The position numbers were made by a program, and so were the translations under genes. Below are positions 1 through 9,024 of a DNA stretch of 64,000 nt, piece after piece. The stretch covers positions 30,409 to 94,408 of the forward strand of contig JAEYOQ010000046.1 in assembly GCA_023411555.1 (NCBI GenBank), in the 5' to 3' direction. Position 1 is the stretch's first letter. The number at the start of each line of letters is the position of its first letter. A model generated the notes under the pieces. The model did not search any database, was not told the origin of the DNA, and was given only the letters and a program-made list of their open reading frames with translations. The DNA is from Bacillota bacterium (lineage in GTDB: Bacteria; Bacillota; Clostridia; Lachnospirales; Lachnospiraceae).

Positions 1-402
1 AGCTATGAGATCTCTCTCCCTATCAGTCAAAAATGCCAGTGTTCTTTTCAGCTGTTGTCTTACCTCATTTGCTTCAATAATGTCTGCAGGGCTTTGTCCA
101 GGTGCAGCCATATTCTCTACCATTTCCAGGGGTGTGTGGCTATCACGTCCTCGCCTACGGTAATAATCCGTTACTGTATTGCGGGCAATGCTGAAAACCC
201 ATGCAAAAAGCGGTGCCTTATCGGCACAATAGTATTTCCGCTTCTCAAAAAGCTTATAGAAAACCATACTGGTGATATCATCTGCATCACAATAATTCCT
301 TACCCTGTAGCAGACATAATTATAAATCCTCGGAAAATATTCATTATAAAATTCAGTGAATTCATCATCAAGTTTATATGTGGTTTCAGTTAACGTCTGC
401 AT
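1..402 (-). CDS. ECF-type RNA polymerase sigma factor (3' end cut by window)
   Basis: Translating the minus strand from ATG at 402 gives 134 uninterrupted codons running off the left edge. Sigma-70 region 2 is visible: an FTEFYNEYFPRIYNYV helix, a DADDITSMVFYKLFEK core-binding segment, then APLFAWVFSIARNTVTDYYRRRGR, the usual region 2.3-2.4 signature. The start of region 4 (RQQLKRTLAFLTDRERDLIA) is reached at the edge. An in-frame GTG two codons upstream (408) lies about 10 bases after GGGAG and could be the true start. ECF factors direct transcription of an envelope or stress regulon, usually under a co-transcribed anti-sigma factor, which would lie outside the window here. Family call is secure; the regulon is unknown. 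Confidence 0.9.
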   Translation of the reverse strand, partial: MQTLTETTYKLDDEFTEFYNEYFPRIYNYVCYRVRNYCDADDITSMVFYKLFEKRKYYCADKAPLFAWVFSIARNTVTDYYRRRGRDSHTPLEMVENMAAPGQSPADIIEANEVRQQLKRTLAFLTDRERDLIA

Positions 403-594
403 CTGCACGATTATCCTGCTCCCTTCCTTACAGCACTACTTATGCTTTTCCTAATTGGAAGTACCATTGCTGAGTTTCATGCTATCCATTCGATTTAGCA
501 CTCAATAAACTGACATTATTCCTACTGTTATGAGTAATTTTAGCATCATAACAGACGTTACAACAATGTACTCAGGAACAGTTTGGAAAAAAAT

Positions 595-630
595 AAAAGT
601 ACAGTCTTTTTTATAGAAGACTGTACTTTT
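595..630 (-). terminator. Rho-independent terminator of the two-component operon
   Basis: A perfect 14-bp inverted repeat (AAAAGTACAGTCTT, mirrored at 617-630) with an 8-base loop. On the minus strand it is followed by TTTTATTTTTTT, just downstream of the response regulator stop. Confidence 0.85.
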
Positions 631-673
631 AGACAGTTTACACTAGCCTGTATTGATACCACCTTGCGGTATA

Positions 674-1351
674 TCAGCTGTGTATTTCATTATTGATTAA
701 CCCATTTTTTGCGGCATATAGTATCGCCTGTGATTTATTCTCCAGATGCAGCATATCCAACATTCTACTTATATGATACTTAATCGTGCGCTCGGTAAGA
801 CCCAGTCTTTCACCGACCTCTTTATAGGTTGCCCCTTGTGCGATCAGCTCCAAAACCTCCAGCTGCCGTTCGGTAAGCTCCGTCTTTTCTGTATTACGCT
901 TGTTCTGGGTTAAGCAGTCATTTATTCCTCTGCCACGTCTGAACTCCATTACCAATTTGGTCGCTAATCCCTGAGACAAGGGCATCTCACCTTGCTTTAC
1001 ATTCTCTAGAAATTCCACCAGCTTTTTCGCATCAGTATCCTTTAACAGATACCCGGAAGCACCATATCTGATTGCATTGAATAAATCCTCATCGTTATCA
1101 GAGGTGGTAAGCATGACCAGTTTAATCGCCGGAAGCTCTTCATGAATCCGCTTAACCGCTTCCAAACCGTTACAGCCCGGCATTCTGATGTCCATAAGTA
1201 TAATTTCCGGCTTTAGCTTATGAGCCATGATGATAGCTTCATTCCCATTCCTCGCTTTTCCTACCACTTCGACGCCATAGGTTTCTAATAAATATTGAAG
1301 CCCCTCCAAAAATAAAGAGTGGTCATCAACCAGCATCACTTTCATATTCAT
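674..1351 (-). CDS. NarL/LuxR-family response regulator
   Basis: About 225 aa, two domains. The N-terminal receiver shows the acidic pair VDDH, the phosphoacceptor region EIILMDIRMPGCNGLEAV, and the conserved T/K switch positions (MLTTS, YLLKD). The C-terminal LuxR helix-turn-helix is LTERQLEVLELIAQGATYKEVGERLGLTERTIKYHISRM. The open frame begins at 1360, but that ATG touches the GGAG of the ribosome binding site. The ATG at 1351 sits about 9 bases after it and is preferred. The gene overlaps the 3' end of the upstream sensor kinase by about 26 bases, so the two are translationally coupled partners. The target genes cannot be read from the sequence. Confidence 0.93.
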   Translation of the reverse strand: MNMKVMLVDDHSLFLEGLQYLLETYGVEVVGKARNGNEAIIMAHKLKPEIILMDIRMPGCNGLEAVKRIHEELPAIKLVMLTTSDNDEDLFNAIRYGASGYLLKDTDAKKLVEFLENVKQGEMPLSQGLATKLVMEFRRGRGINDCLTQNKRNTEKTELTERQLEVLELIAQGATYKEVGERLGLTERTIKYHISRMLDMLHLENKSQAILYAAKNGLINNEIHS

Positions 1352-3059
1352 ACTTATCATCTCCTTTCCTGGGCATATATAACCTAATCCTGCTTCCCTT
1401 ATCCGGTTCCGATTCGATGGATAAATGTCCGCCGATTAATGCAGCACGCTCCCTCATAATATCCAAACCGAATTTGTTCTTTACTGTGTCATCCTTTTTT
1501 ACCGTATAAAAACCCTTACCATTGTCAGCTATCGAGACGGTCATATGTTTATCATCCATATGAAATGAGATATATACCTCATCCGCCTGAGCATGTTTTC
1601 TGATGTTATTCAAAGCCTCTCGTATAATATTTTGTATATTCACCTTAACTGACGAGTCAAATGCTTTCTCTATGGAAGCCTCCTCCGAAATATCCAGTTT
1701 TACCTGCAAGCCTGTCTGCTGCTCGAAATTCAAGATATCATTCTTCAGAGAGGTGATGAAATCTCTCTCCGCTATCACCGATGTCCTGATACTGGCGATA
1801 TACTCTCTTATTTCGGAATGCATCTGTTGCGTGACCTTTATTAGTCGATCCAGTTTGTCATACACTAGATCGACGCCCTCATTTACAAGCTCCTGGCGGA
1901 TAGCTTGAGCCTGCAAATTGATAAACCCCAACACCTGTCCTAGATTATCGTGTAAATCTCTGCTTATTCTTTCTCTTTCATCAATGACAGCCAATTGCCA
2001 TTGCTGCTTTAGAAACTCCTGCTGTGCCTGCTTTTTCTCAGTGATATCATGAAGTACAGTCAGACGGCCTATGTATTCCTCCTTGTCATATAGTGGGATA
2101 AGTAATATCTCAAAAACCCTTGTTTCTTTCTCCCCAATGATCGAAAAATCGGTATGAGCTACTTTCCCATCTTTTATGATACGGATTAATTCGGGTATTC
2201 CTATACACACCTCATCAATTGACCTCAGATAATATTTTTGCATCGAGCTTCCAATAATTTTTTTGAATGCGGGATTCATATCCAGTATCCTGTCCTGAAT
2301 ATCCATAACCATGACTCCTGCATCCATCGCTTCAATTACAGCTGTCCGTGCCATAGGAACCAGTTCAAACATCCTATTGTGAAAGATAGACCACAGAATT
2401 ATTACTCCTGCCGGACCGAAAAACATGGGTGTGATATCAAAGCGAAAGGGACTAATTCCGAGGATATAAATTAAGTTCGGAATAATGATTAAGCTGGTTC
2501 CAATGAGTAGGCGGATGGCTTGCTTTTTATAAACCGATCCCTTTGCATATATCGTTCGTAATAGGACAGCAACAGCCCACAGATTTAGCCAATGTGAATA
2601 TGCTGCATGTATATAGAAAAAAGCACCGTACTTTTTTGCTATCACAGAAAACGTTCCTTGATAAGTCAAATGGACGTCATAGCGTATCAGACCGTGCCAT
2701 TGATTCGTCCAGACCAAAATCAGCGTAATAGAGGGCAATACAATAAGCCATCTCAATTTGCTCTTATGCTTTTCATAGCTGTGACCAGTCGCCGCCATAC
2801 AAAGGAAGAGCAGGGAAACCGGAGAAAAGCAATATGCAAAATATTGCATATTGGCCCAAAACAGCTTTACCGGTAATTCTACTGCTGCCATCTCAAGAGC
2901 ATTAGGAATAGACCAAAAAGTGACAATAAACATGCTTAACACAAAAAAACCCACCCCCTGCGCTTTTCTACGTTTCAGCTGCGCAAAGATCCCTAAGGAT
3001 AAGGTTAGTAAGCCTGATATCGACAATGGCCAAATGATCGGAATGTATTGATAATACAT
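1326..3059 (-). CDS. Membrane sensor histidine kinase with 7TM-type input and PAS domain
   Basis: 577 aa. The first ~230 residues hold about seven membrane segments resembling the histidine-kinase N-terminal 7TM region. A PAS-like domain follows (about 240-345, ending in LHDITEKK). Next is a HisKA_3 dimerization domain with the H-box ERERISRDLHDN (His370), then a HATPase with the N box EALNNIRKHA and G1 box DNGKGF. HisKA_3 kinases pair with NarL-type regulators, which is exactly the downstream overlapping gene. The 7TM input is thought to sense a small membrane or extracellular ligand, but the ligand is unknown. The start ATG follows GAGGAGAAG. A promoter is visible just upstream. Confidence 0.93.
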   Translation of the reverse strand: MYYQYIPIIWPLSISGLLTLSLGIFAQLKRRKAQGVGFFVLSMFIVTFWSIPNALEMAAVELPVKLFWANMQYFAYCFSPVSLLFLCMAATGHSYEKHKSKLRWLIVLPSITLILVWTNQWHGLIRYDVHLTYQGTFSVIAKKYGAFFYIHAAYSHWLNLWAVAVLLRTIYAKGSVYKKQAIRLLIGTSLIIIPNLIYILGISPFRFDITPMFFGPAGVIILWSIFHNRMFELVPMARTAVIEAMDAGVMVMDIQDRILDMNPAFKKIIGSSMQKYYLRSIDEVCIGIPELIRIIKDGKVAHTDFSIIGEKETRVFEILLIPLYDKEEYIGRLTVLHDITEKKQAQQEFLKQQWQLAVIDERERISRDLHDNLGQVLGFINLQAQAIRQELVNEGVDLVYDKLDRLIKVTQQMHSEIREYIASIRTSVIAERDFITSLKNDILNFEQQTGLQVKLDISEEASIEKAFDSSVKVNIQNIIREALNNIRKHAQADEVYISFHMDDKHMTVSIADNGKGFYTVKKDDTVKNKFGLDIMRERAALIGGHLSIESEPDKGSRIRLYMPRKGDDKYEYESDAG

Positions 3060-3103
3060 GCTCTTCTCCTCTATTTCAACGCAAATCGTTATGCCTCATC
3101 CTC

Positions 3104-3132
3104 ATCTTACCATATTATACATATTATGACAA
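3104..3132 (-). promoter_or_regulatory. Sigma-A-type promoter for the two-component operon
   Basis: On the minus strand TTGTCA and TAAGAT are separated by exactly 17 bases, 45 bases upstream of the kinase start. An overlapping TATAAT inside the spacer makes the exact -10 uncertain. Confidence 0.55.
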
Positions 3133-3333
3133 TCAGGAAGCATCCGTAATATGTAAGTATTCAATTGCGGTACACATGTCTTTTACACAGAGACATATAT
3201 CAAAGAATTGTTCGCCAGGGAAAGAATTTTAGTTGTAAAAATTGGATTTTCAGTATATGATTATATTATAGAAAGCATTCACTTTGGATACCCGCCTATG
3301 AATTTATCATTTATTTTGTAAAGGAGACGATGT

Positions 3334-4395
3334 ATGAGCGAGAATGACACCAAGACAATGTGGGCACTGGTAAAGGAAAAAGCAGAACCTGGTTTATGGA
3401 TGAAGCGTGTTCCTATTCCATCGACCGGAAAGAACGAAGTAAAAATCAAGATTCACATGACTTCGATCTGTGGTACTGATGTACATATCTATAACTGGGA
3501 TGAATGGTCCAGGAAGACGATCCCTGTTCCGTTGACCATCGGACATGAATTCGTCGGAGAAATTGTGGAAGTCGGAGATAATGTAGAGGGCTATGAGATA
3601 GGAGAACTAGTCTCCGGTGAAGGACATATCGTATGTGGAAAATGCCGTAATTGCTTAGGGGGACATCGTCATCTTTGCAAGGATACCCGGGGTGTAGGTG
3701 TTAACCGTAATGGTGCCTTTGCTGAATATCTTGTAATTCCCAGCACGAATGTCTGGCGCTGCGATTCTTCCATCCGTGAAGAGCTCTTCTCCTGCTTCGA
3801 TCCGCTGGGTAATGCAGTTCATACTGCCCTATCCTTTGATATGGTCGGTGAGGATGTGCTGATTACCGGTGCGGGACCAATCGGTGCCATGGCAGCAGCC
3901 GTCTGCCGTCATATAGGTGCACGACATGTCGTTGTAACCGACGTCAATGAGTATCGTCTGGAGCTTGCAAAAAAGATGGGTGCCACCTGTATCATCAATG
4001 TATCCAAGGAAAGGGTAACCGATGTAATGAAAGCTCTCGGCATGCGAGAGGGCTTTGATGTAGGTCTCGAGATGTCTGGAAGTCCATCCGGCTTCAATGA
4101 TATGGTTAATAATATGAAGCATGGAGGAAAAATCGCTCTCCTAGGCCTTCAAAAGGAAGGTACCATAATCGATTGGGATAAAGTAATTTTTAATGGACTA
4201 ACCATTAAGGGCATCTATGGCAGAGAAATGTACGAAACCTGGTATAAGATGTCAACCATGCTACAAAGCGGATTATCCATCGATGATGTAATCACACACC
4301 GGTTCGATGCTAAGGACTATGAGAAAGGCTTTGAAGTAATGAAATCCGGTTATTCCGGTAAGGTTATCTTAGATTGGAATCATATTAACGATTAG
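3334..4395 (+). CDS. tdh: L-threonine 3-dehydrogenase
   Basis: 353 aa zinc-dependent medium-chain dehydrogenase that oxidises L-threonine to 2-amino-3-ketobutyrate with NAD+. Catalytic zinc ligands are visible as SICGTD (Cys46) and GHEFVGE (His71, Glu72). The structural zinc cluster is Cys101, 104, 107 and 115. The nucleotide fold shows GAGPIG (179-184), with Asp203 after strand two, which favours NAD over NADP. The length matches the E. coli family. AAGGAG lies 8 bases before the ATG. The next gene, kbl, follows after 78 bases, and together they form the classic threonine-to-glycine plus acetyl-CoA pathway. A possible promoter (TTGTAA, 17 bases, TATGAT) lies at about 3233-3261, but overlapping alternatives exist. 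Confidence 0.95.
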   Translation: MSENDTKTMWALVKEKAEPGLWMKRVPIPSTGKNEVKIKIHMTSICGTDVHIYNWDEWSRKTIPVPLTIGHEFVGEIVEVGDNVEGYEIGELVSGEGHIVCGKCRNCLGGHRHLCKDTRGVGVNRNGAFAEYLVIPSTNVWRCDSSIREELFSCFDPLGNAVHTALSFDMVGEDVLITGAGPIGAMAAAVCRHIGARHVVVTDVNEYRLELAKKMGATCIINVSKERVTDVMKALGMREGFDVGLEMSGSPSGFNDMVNNMKHGGKIALLGLQKEGTIIDWDKVIFNGLTIKGIYGREMYETWYKMSTMLQSGLSIDDVITHRFDAKDYEKGFEVMKSGYSGKVILDWNHIND

Positions 4396-4473
4396 GTATA
4401 TCCTCCCATACGGAGGTACCTTTTGACACCTTAATCCTAATAGATAAGTATACGGTAAGAAAGGATGGAAAGA

Positions 4474-5658
4474 ATGGAACGGAAAGAGGATATTTTGAAC
4501 CTTTATGCATCAGAACTTCAAGGGATTAAAGAAGCGGGTCTGTTCAAAGGAGAAAGCCCTATTACCTCAGCCCAGGGTTCTAAGGTAACCTTGGCGGACG
4601 GGCGAACTGTGCTTAATATGTGCGCGAATAATTATCTAGGCCTTGCAAATAACCCACGTATTATCGAGGCTGCGAAGCGCTCCTATGATGAACGGGGCTA
4701 TGGACTGTCCTCCGTTCGCTTTATCTGCGGAACACAGGATATTCACAAGGAGTTAGAAGCGACAATCAGCCGCTTTCTTGGTACAGAGGATACCATATTA
4801 TATTCCTCCTGCTTCGATGCAAACGGTGGCTTATTCGAGACTATTCTTACTGAAGCGGACGCAGTAATCAGCGATGAACTAAATCATGCCAGTATAATAG
4901 ATGGGGTCCGCCTTTGTAAGGCGAAGCGATATCGGTATAAGAATAACAATATGGAGGACCTGCGTGACAGACTACGTGAAGCGGATGCCGCCGGTGCCAG
5001 AATTAAGTTAATTGCTACTGACGGTGTCTTTTCTATGGATGGAATCATCGCAGACCTAAAGAGCATCTGTGATCTTGCTGATGAATATCATGCTCTCGTA
5101 ATGGTGGACGACAGTCATGCAGTAGGCTTCGTAGGAAAGACCGGCCGGGGATCTGCCGAGTACTGCGGCGTTACAGGCCGGGTCGACATTATTACCGGTA
5201 CTCTCGGTAAAGCGCTGGGCGGAGCCTCCGGCGGATATACCAGCGGCAGAAAAGAGATCATCGATCTGCTTCGCCAAAGAAGCCGTCCTTATCTTTTCTC
5301 CAATACCTTAGCTCCTTCCATAGTCAGTGCAAGCCTTGAAGTATTCGCCCTGTTGGATTCTGATACTTCCCTTCGTGACCGGCTGGAAGACAATACCACC
5401 TATTATCGAGGACTCTTAACAGAAGCCGGTTTTGAAATTGTAGAGGGTGTCCATCCTATCGTACCGATTATGCTTTATGAGGAAAAGGCTGCTGTTGAAA
5501 TGGCACGACGTATGATGGAAAAGGGAGTCTATGTGGTTGCCTTCTCCTATCCTGTCGTCCCCAAGGGAAAAGCCCGCATCAGAACCCAGATATCGGCAGC
5601 ACATACCAGAGAAGACATTGATTATATCGTTAAATGCTTTAAAGAAGCTCGCTTCTAA
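4474..5658 (+). CDS. kbl: Glycine C-acetyltransferase (2-amino-3-ketobutyrate CoA ligase)
   Basis: 394 aa PLP enzyme of the alpha-oxoamine synthase family. It cleaves 2-amino-3-ketobutyrate with CoA to glycine and acetyl-CoA. Visible motifs are NNYLGLANNP near the N-terminus, ATDGVFSMDG, the cofactor-binding DDSHAVGFVG, and the PLP lysine in TGTLGKALGGASGG. The frame opens at 4465, but that ATG abuts AAAGG. The ATG at 4474 is 9 bases after it and gives the usual family length. It is downstream of tdh in an obvious two-gene operon and is followed by a terminator. The product of Tdh is unstable, so the pairing makes sense as a channelled pathway. Confidence 0.94.
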   Translation: MERKEDILNLYASELQGIKEAGLFKGESPITSAQGSKVTLADGRTVLNMCANNYLGLANNPRIIEAAKRSYDERGYGLSSVRFICGTQDIHKELEATISRFLGTEDTILYSSCFDANGGLFETILTEADAVISDELNHASIIDGVRLCKAKRYRYKNNNMEDLRDRLREADAAGARIKLIATDGVFSMDGIIADLKSICDLADEYHALVMVDDSHAVGFVGKTGRGSAEYCGVTGRVDIITGTLGKALGGASGGYTSGRKEIIDLLRQRSRPYLFSNTLAPSIVSASLEVFALLDSDTSLRDRLEDNTTYYRGLLTEAGFEIVEGVHPIVPIMLYEEKAAVEMARRMMEKGVYVVAFSYPVVPKGKARIRTQISAAHTREDIDYIVKCFKEARF

Positions 5659-5670
5659 TAACCAATAAAT

Positions 5671-5770
5671 AAGGAAGGTATCCCTCTTCCCCCCTATGCA
5701 CAGGCTGACCTGGCTTCTACTGCCTAGTAACCTGGGAGGGGTAAGAATGCTACCTTCCTTTTCTTTTTAT
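5671..5770 (+). terminator. Long terminator after tdh-kbl
   Basis: A perfect 10-bp outer stem (AAGGAAGGTA at 5671, TACCTTCCTT at 5751) with inner C-rich/G-rich pairing (CCCTCTTCCCCCC with GGGAGGGG) and a following TTCTTTTTAT. The loop is unusually long for a simple intrinsic terminator. Confidence 0.6.
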
Positions 5771-5791
5771 CTCTTCTCTTTAAGGCTCTCT

Positions 5792-6277
5792 TCAGCTTTT
5801 TACCAGCTCCTTACATCTTCTTGAAAAAGTGAAGTACAGATACCAGATTATACTGAAGCCTATTACGTAAGCTAGTGGAATAATTAGTTCTTCGATAACC
5901 ATCTTCTGGACTGTCGGATATTGGTTGGTGCCATTACCAACCAGATGCTCATGCGTCGTTCGATGGACATAAATAATAATTACATAGGTTGTCGAGATAA
6001 TTGCCCGAACAATTATATAGATCTTAGACCATGATACAAAATTCACTTTCAAACGATAACAATGAAGGGCCGTAAGAATTGTGTATATTAAGAAAGCACT
6101 ACTTAATATCAAAAAGCTTATCCTTAGCACTGGTTCTGCCTTAAAGGCCTCGTTCACCTGTGCACCTAGAGAAAGTGTCTGTAAAATATCGAAAGTTATC
6201 AGCGTCAAGATAAACACAAGAAGAAATCCTCTTTTTTCCTCATGGTACTCATATGGTTTTCTAAACTCATCATCCAT
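5792..6277 (-). CDS. Small multi-pass membrane protein, function unknown
   Basis: 161 aa from the ATG at 6277, which follows GAGGAGGGGGG. The frame extends to 6325, but the extra residues (SAIYRGGGGT) encode the ribosome binding site. Four hydrophobic segments are visible: a helix after the basic EEKRG stretch, one at VLRISFLILSSAFLIY, one at IYIIVRAIISTTYVIIIYV, and a C-terminal one ending in a basic tail. The arrangement resembles the small DUF2569-like membrane proteins, but the resemblance is weak and I do not assign a role. It is monocistronic and divergent from the chemoreceptor at 6634. Confidence 0.7.
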   Translation of the reverse strand: MDDEFRKPYEYHEEKRGFLLVFILTLITFDILQTLSLGAQVNEAFKAEPVLRISFLILSSAFLIYTILTALHCYRLKVNFVSWSKIYIIVRAIISTTYVIIIYVHRTTHEHLVGNGTNQYPTVQKMVIEELIIPLAYVIGFSIIWYLYFTFSRRCKELVKS

Positions 6278-6633
6278 TGTCCCCCCTCCTCCTCTATATA
6301 TGGCACTATAGAATAATCCTCTCATACTTCAATAGAGCCTACTAATAAAATATAATTAACTTCTAAAAGCAATGGAAATTTATACCTGTATTATATCGAT
6401 ACTGATCTAATTATACAAGCACAGAATATAACATATAATTGCAGATATATAATATATATAAAAAGGTTAATCCCTGTCTACAAATTACACAAGAATTTGC
6501 TTTATTTCTACATAAAATACGTAATTTCTTCATAGTATAATTTTCCTTATAATGGTATGATTTAGGTACATTTGAGTAAATATGGGGACTGCTCTGATGT
6601 ATGTATTTGTTCTTAAGAGAGGGGGACGATTAT
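6278..6633. other. Divergent intergenic region, 356 bases
   Basis: A+T-rich spacer between two divergently transcribed genes. It holds several TATAAT-like hexamers (around 6536-6556) that could serve the chemoreceptor. No convincing -35, operator repeat or RNA structure is seen. Confidence 0.5.
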
Positions 6634-8784
6634 ATGCGTATTCGACTTAGTGTTGCAGCAAAATTATTAGATGAAAAAGGGGGAAAAGCTAATAAGTCAG
6701 ACAAGGAGAAGGCCGACAGCTATAACACTCTATCAAAGCTCAAATTTTTCTCTAGCCTACGTTTTCGTATGATTGCATCCTTTTTCATCCCAATCGCATG
6801 TATTATTATTCTTGGACTTGCATCATTTCAAAAGGCTTCCACAGCTATCAAGGATAATTACAAGGTCTCTACCGCTGATTCGGTTAATATGGCGGCAGAA
6901 TATATGCGGTTCGGCTTTCAGAATGTTATGGCCGCAAGCAATCAGTATGCAAGTGATAATACACTGCTTCGGTATCTATCCAACACTGGGGATATGATGG
7001 AATTAAGCAACACCAAATCCACTTATTCTAAATCCATCTCCTCTAGAAGGATCATGGATGAATTTATCGGAAATATTTATATTATCTCGGACTCCGTATT
7101 TTCATTGACTACAAGTCAAATAACCTTTAAAGACTTCTATGCTGGTCTTAAAGAAACAGAGATTGGAAAATATCTGATTGAGAATCCGATGAAGACCGTA
7201 TGGGACGGACAGGATGAATATCTGGACAGTAAGCTTATGACAAAGCCCTCCGATTATACCATGCGTATCATTCGAGGTCTTGGTCGGCTTGATTCTGTTC
7301 TAATCATCGATATCAAGGCTGAGACCGTTAATAATATATTGGCAGAATTAACGATCGATAAGTCCGGTATCATAGGTGTCATCAGCCCGGACGGAAAGGA
7401 GATTCTGGCTAAAGAACAGGCAAAAGGAGAAATACCGGAGACGGATGACTCAGGGCCGGTATTTACTTCCGAGACCTTCTATCAAGAGGCCACTGCTTCA
7501 GATGAAGCAAGCGGTACGAAAGAGATCAATTATGCAGGAGCTCCCTACCTGTTCCTGTACTCAAAAATCGGAGATACGGGAGCTATGATTTGTGCATTAA
7601 TACCGAAGGCTACCATAGACAGACAGGCTGACGGTATCAAGCAGTTAACTCTAATTACTGTAGTTATTGCATGTATTTTGGCCTTTATAACCGCTTTTAT
7701 GATGTCCATGGGTGTTGATCGAACAATAAGAGGCATTAATTCTAGGTTGAAGCTGGCTGCTAAGGGTGATTTCACCGTAAAGTTTACCGCTAAGCGCAAG
7801 GATGAATTCTACATTCTTACGGAAGAGATACAAGAGACCTTCCAAAATGTCAATGCCTTAATTAAACAAGTGAAAGAATCAAGTAGTGAGGTACAGCTAT
7901 CTTCTACCGATCTATCCATAACCTCAGAGCAATTCTTACGTTCAGCAGAAAATATCTCCAATGCGATGCATGAGATTGAACAGGGTATCAACCAACAAGC
8001 AAAAAATGCCGAGGATTGTCTGAATCAGATGGACAGCTTGTCTCATAGAATTGAATTGGTCAGCGAGAGCACGAGAGAAATCGGACAGATTGCTGATAAT
8101 ACAAAGAAGCGAGTAATCGAAGGAACGTTAACCACGGACGGACTCAACCACCAGACCTCCTCCACCATAGCAATCACTACTGATATCATACGTGAGATTG
8201 AAAAGCTTGCAGTAAAATCATCCTCAATTAATAAAATCATCAATGTTATTAATGATATAGCCAATCAGACCAATCTGCTATCCTTAAATGCCTCAATCGA
8301 AGCAGCACGAGCCGGTGAGTATGGCAAAGGCTTTGCTGTGGTAGCTAACGAAATCAGAACCTTGGCCGAAAGGTCCAAGACCTCAGTAAATGATGTCAAA
8401 AAAATTATTAGTAGTATTCAGGAGGATACCTCCGGTGTAGTAGAAATCGCAAAAAGAGCAGAGAGTGCATTGATTTTACAGGAAAGCGCAGTGAAGAACA
8501 CCACTGCTTCCTACAATGATATCCATGAAAGTGTAGAGAATCTTATTGTTTTCCTCACCCACATTACAGAAAATATAGAAAACATTAACGAGGCCAGAAT
8601 CAGCACCTTAGAAGCCATCGAAAGCATCTCTGCCGTATTGGAGGAAATTGCTGCTTCTTCCAACAATGTTAATCAGGTTTCCACTGATCAGTTACAAGCT
8701 GTCAACTCCCTGAACAAATCAGTCAGTACACTTAGTACAAACGCCGAGCATCTGGTCCGGGCAGTTGAGAAGTTTACCATCTAA
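6634..8784 (+). CDS. Methyl-accepting chemotaxis protein
   Basis: 716 aa from ATG 6634, chosen because GAGGGGGA lies 8 bases upstream; the longer frame from 6601 has no site. A cytoplasmic N-terminal stretch of about 45 residues precedes the first membrane helix (MIASFFIPIACIIILGLASF), which is longer than usual. An extracellular sensor of about 270 residues (Cache-like length) follows. The second helix is at about 338-360, then comes HAMP, then the long methyl-accepting coiled coil. Its signalling tip reads QTNLLSLNASIEAARAGEYG, with GKGFAVVANEIRTLAERS following. There is no C-terminal methyltransferase-docking pentapeptide. The ligand is unknown. It is transcribed convergently with the next receptor. 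Confidence 0.93.
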   Translation: MRIRLSVAAKLLDEKGGKANKSDKEKADSYNTLSKLKFFSSLRFRMIASFFIPIACIIILGLASFQKASTAIKDNYKVSTADSVNMAAEYMRFGFQNVMAASNQYASDNTLLRYLSNTGDMMELSNTKSTYSKSISSRRIMDEFIGNIYIISDSVFSLTTSQITFKDFYAGLKETEIGKYLIENPMKTVWDGQDEYLDSKLMTKPSDYTMRIIRGLGRLDSVLIIDIKAETVNNILAELTIDKSGIIGVISPDGKEILAKEQAKGEIPETDDSGPVFTSETFYQEATASDEASGTKEINYAGAPYLFLYSKIGDTGAMICALIPKATIDRQADGIKQLTLITVVIACILAFITAFMMSMGVDRTIRGINSRLKLAAKGDFTVKFTAKRKDEFYILTEEIQETFQNVNALIKQVKESSSEVQLSSTDLSITSEQFLRSAENISNAMHEIEQGINQQAKNAEDCLNQMDSLSHRIELVSESTREIGQIADNTKKRVIEGTLTTDGLNHQTSSTIAITTDIIREIEKLAVKSSSINKIINVINDIANQTNLLSLNASIEAARAGEYGKGFAVVANEIRTLAERSKTSVNDVKKIISSIQEDTSGVVEIAKRAESALILQESAVKNTTASYNDIHESVENLIVFLTHITENIENINEARISTLEAIESISAVLEEIAASSNNVNQVSTDQLQAVNSLNKSVSTLSTNAEHLVRAVEKFTI

Positions 8785-8849
8785 GCTCCTTTTCCTATTG
8801 CAAACCCGAAGAAAGCACATTTCGCGAACTTTCTTTTGTCAAGAATTAT

Positions 8850-8898
8850 AAGGACGTATTGCCAAGCTAACCATTACGATTAGATGCAATACGTCCTT
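8850..8898. terminator. Bidirectional terminator between two chemoreceptor genes
   Basis: A perfect 13-bp inverted repeat (AAGGACGTATTGC at 8850, its complement at 8886) with a 23-base loop, placed between convergent genes. A smaller GAAAG/CTTTC hairpin followed by TTTTG lies just upstream at about 8812-8839. Confidence 0.65.
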
Positions 8899-9024
8899 CT
8901 TAGGTTCTAGTACTTTATTGATACATTCGGGTATTTTATCTTACGTTAAATCCCTCGCTTAAGGTAAAACCCCACCACAAATTATGTGTATTTATTACCT
9001 AGGTACATTACAGAATAGTATATT

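Noticed and set aside
55..393. Plus-strand open frame of 112 codons at the left edge
   Set aside because: It is the complement of a clear ECF sigma factor on the minus strand and has no recognisable domain or binding site.
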